Below the pieces are notes generated by a model that saw nothing but the letters and a program-made list of their open reading frames with translations, was not told the origin of the DNA and made no database searches. The translations under genes and the position numbers were made by a program. Below are positions 61,501 to 64,000 of a stretch of DNA of 64,000 bases, one piece after another (the first letter of the stretch is position 1; every line of letters begins with the position of its first letter). The stretch is from assembly GCA_018389105.1 (NCBI GenBank), contig JACATO010000632.1, positions 1-64,000 on the forward strand. Direction: 5' to 3'. This DNA comes from Nautilus pompilius. Lineage: Eukaryota > Mollusca > Cephalopoda > Nautilida > Nautilidae.

Positions 61501-64000
61501 TGCAAATGCTTTTCAGTAAAAGAAAACAGCCAAAAAAGTGTTATACTAGAACTGAGAGTTTAACGAATTCCACGAAAAATCTCATCTATGGCAAGTAGTC
61601 AAATCTGGTGTTTGGTAAACACAAAAGTTTGACCAAAACTTAGTGAGTTTGCAAACTTGTTAGGGAAAGTCTGTTGACAAGATGGGAGCATTCGTAGATA
61701 GTTGGTAAAACTATCCCCTCAGGACAAACAGACGGAAGTGTCACTGGGGCCACCGGTTTTTACCACGAAATCACAAAACGTGTCAACAGTACAGCAGTAA
61801 TTAAGAATAAAGGTTTCAGTGATAAAGAAAACATCTTCCTAAAAGTGCCTAAAGGGGATCAATGGTTGAAAAGCATGTCGAGTGTAAAGGGTCGGAATAC
61901 TGAGGCAGTTAGCAAAAGCCTCAGAGCCCCACGCCCACAAGGAATCAGATGAGTAGGGGGCCCTGATCAATTCACATATGTGACCTGTGAGTAAAGTTAA
62001 GTGAAGTTCAGTCATCAACAGATGCAAACCATCATTGAGAGAAAGGTTGAGTGATGCTTAAGAAAAGAATCTGAAAGTTGCTACAGGCCATCAAGCGATA
62101 GACAACTAACTCTTAAACTCGACATTGCTATAAGTGTTTACCAAACTGCGGCAAAAGAAAAATTATGATAGCATCAAATTTCAAAAATACACCAGTGGAT
62201 TAATAAAATTAGGCTCAACCTTAGTGATGCAGAAGTAATAGTAAGCAGTCCATGCATTGCTAGAACTATAATTGATATCTGATTACATGGATAAATGCAT
62301 TCTTAAAAGTTGGAGGTGCAGCTTAAAGAAATAACCACTAAAGATCAAAGACAAGCTTAGAGATATGCAGGACGGTGTCAGAGCATGACTTCAAGGCCAT
62401 TGGAGAAGGGAAACGTATAGACTTGAGATCCATTACCAAAACGATTTCCACAATGACTTGACCTGTTCAAAGGAGTATAAGATGATGGTGACGTGGATGC
62501 ATCTTTTCAGGTGAGAAACTATTTACACAATCTTGTCATAAAAAGTACAGGTTGGTGTGTCTAAGTTTTTAGCTTTAATTGGGAAACATCACGAAAATTG
62601 TCCATTTTTATTTTGTCTACCTGTTGTTAATTTATTCTAGTGGGTACAGTTAATTTCTTATTGTTTTCAGCTCCAACTGAAGCCAGGTTACTGTCTATTC
62701 GAGAAGTACTTTTAACTTGCTGACTCAGAGCGCGAAACGATGTACGTCAGTGAGACATTTGAAACAAAAAAATGCCACTCTTCAGTTGACCTTGCACCTA
62801 ATGTATGGCTAACGGTTAAATATATTTGTTTGTGAAAAAACCTATTGTTGCACACAAATAAAGAAACAAATATGAATTATGAGTTTTATGAAAATGTAAT
62901 TCCAGCAAAAGACAACAGATTTGTATTTAAATGTGAAATAGAATTCTTTGTTATTGTTGAGATGTTTCTCTGTTTGTCTAGCAAACGGAAAATTTTGGCA
63001 GTTTTTGAAGAATTGCCTCAAAATTAACAGACTCCATAAGGGTTTAATGTAGGCATAATTAATACACATCATTACATTCATAGAACATTAATGTTCTCTG
63101 TCTTTATATAGATTTTACTATCTTTTATTTCCAAAAAAACATGTTTTACTAATTAGTATTATGCATCTAAAATACCATTAGAGGCAGTAAACAAAAATCA
63201 TTTACTTTGCTTTGGTCTATGGTTATCATTTTAGTTTCATAGTTACAAAGCGCCAGGTGTCAGCGCCACAAATAATATAGATTATCGTTAATCTATATTA
63301 TTCGTGACAGGATCACACCATTATATTTCTGTATTTTGAAGTAACTCCTCAAAAAACTATTGTTGAATTTCCACTGGTTCAGGATTACCATTTCTCTATA
63401 TATTATACCTGAAATTGATTTTGGATAAAAAAGCATTAGTCAAGAAACATATTAATCTTATTAATGAAATGCTTCTGACGTTCTCAATACTGATAACAGC
63501 ATATTTTTGAGTAAATGCAGATGCTAGACTTTTCTTATTACATTTGTTTGGTGCCAGCCTGACTATCCACAGTTCATCTGGCTCTTTGTGAATTCTTGAG
63601 AAATCATATATCAGAATTGTTCATACATCATTCCAACACTGACTCGGGCTGCAGGAAGCTCAACCAAATTGAACAAATCTCCATTTTTCTGTTTGTTTGT
63701 CAGCAAACAGATATCTTCTGCCAGTTGCATAAAAAACAAGGACTTAATGAGAAACAAAGTGCAAAAATTTGACATTCTGCCTCAGTGGAAAATCCCTGTT
63801 CAGTTATTCGTTCAGTATTATATGTAAATACCTATGGCACCAGTAGCAGTTTGGCACTGTGTCTTACAAACCTAACGAGTCTTTTAATGTTGACCTTGAC
63901 CAGACCCCATTTCTTTGAGAGGGTATCGCTAAGTTCCTGCAAGTTTTGAGGTAGCAGTGGCAGCAGCAAGCATGTTACAAACAGGGCTGAATAATGAGCT
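58501..64000. other. AT-rich intergenic or intronic DNA
   Basis: Short frames at 60,157-60,411 and 60,708-60,944 have no recognisable content. One acceptor-like TTATTGTTTTCAG at about 62,658-62,670 precedes 17 open codons and has no supporting context. Confidence 0.5.
63271..63302. repeat. Perfect short inverted repeat (14-bp stem, 4-nt loop)
   Basis: AATAATATAGATTA and its exact reverse complement are separated by TCGT. It is preceded by two GCGCCA direct repeats at 63,250-63,268. It could be a hairpin or the remnant of a small foldback element. Confidence 0.8.

Noticed and set aside
62658..62730. Acceptor-like pyrimidine tract followed by a short frame reading L-L-S-I-R-E-V-L-L
   Set aside because: Only 17 codons before a stop and no supporting copies; the likeness to an F5/8 domain end is within chance.

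Overview
This is AT-rich eukaryotic DNA, almost certainly from an animal. It contains relics of animal-type hAT transposons, the 3' end of a CR1/L2/Jockey-like LINE, a tRNA-derived SINE-like unit, many microsatellites, and split-exon fragments with splice-acceptor signals. One fragment resembles the C-terminal half of an F-type lectin (fucolectin/FTP) or F5/8-like domain. Such domains are abundant in molluscs and other marine invertebrates and also occur in fish and amphibians, so a mollusc or similar animal is my guess, not a demonstrated assignment. No intact multi-exon gene, rRNA or convincing tRNA is visible.

The dominant structure is a giant inverted repeat. Bases 1-13,574 reappear in reverse complement at 35,559-49,144 with only scattered substitutions and a few small indels, around 99.5% identity or better by eye. 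The left arm reaches base 1, so it may extend beyond the window. Each arm carries the same passengers: a 1.73 kb hAT element with terminal inverted repeats, a second hAT-family transposase relic on the opposite strand, a LINE tail, a (TC)n tract inside a relic exon, and a GC-rich block bounded by CAA/CAG repeats.

The 22 kb between the arms is not unique sequence. Segment B (about 13.85-23.1 kb, same orientation as the left arm) and segment C (about 23.2-31.3 kb, opposite orientation) are strongly diverged copies of arm material and form an older inverted pair nested inside the younger one. Segments D1 and D2 (about 31.9-34.6 kb) are tandem diverged copies of another part of the arm. The near-identity of the arms stops abruptly at 13,574/35,559, yet weaker homology continues inward. 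This suggests a homogenised (gene-converted) or recently recopied tract laid over older palindromic homology.

B and C also hold pieces of what looks like a dead tandem gene family. B has a TATA box followed by a short exon with a signal-peptide-like start; the homologous place in C has lost both. About 1 kb upstream in each copy lies an FTP-like exon, well preserved in C and degenerate in B.

Right of the palindrome, 49,615-51,804 is a minisatellite carrying about 44 perfect TGACGTCA (CRE/CREB-ATF) palindromes separated by GAGA-rich linkers. From 51.8 to 64 kb the DNA is mostly AT-rich intergenic or intronic sequence, with a SINE-like element near 52.7 kb and one short perfect hairpin at 63.27 kb. 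Because the arms are so similar, misassembly (for example two haplotypes joined head to head) must be excluded with spanning reads.
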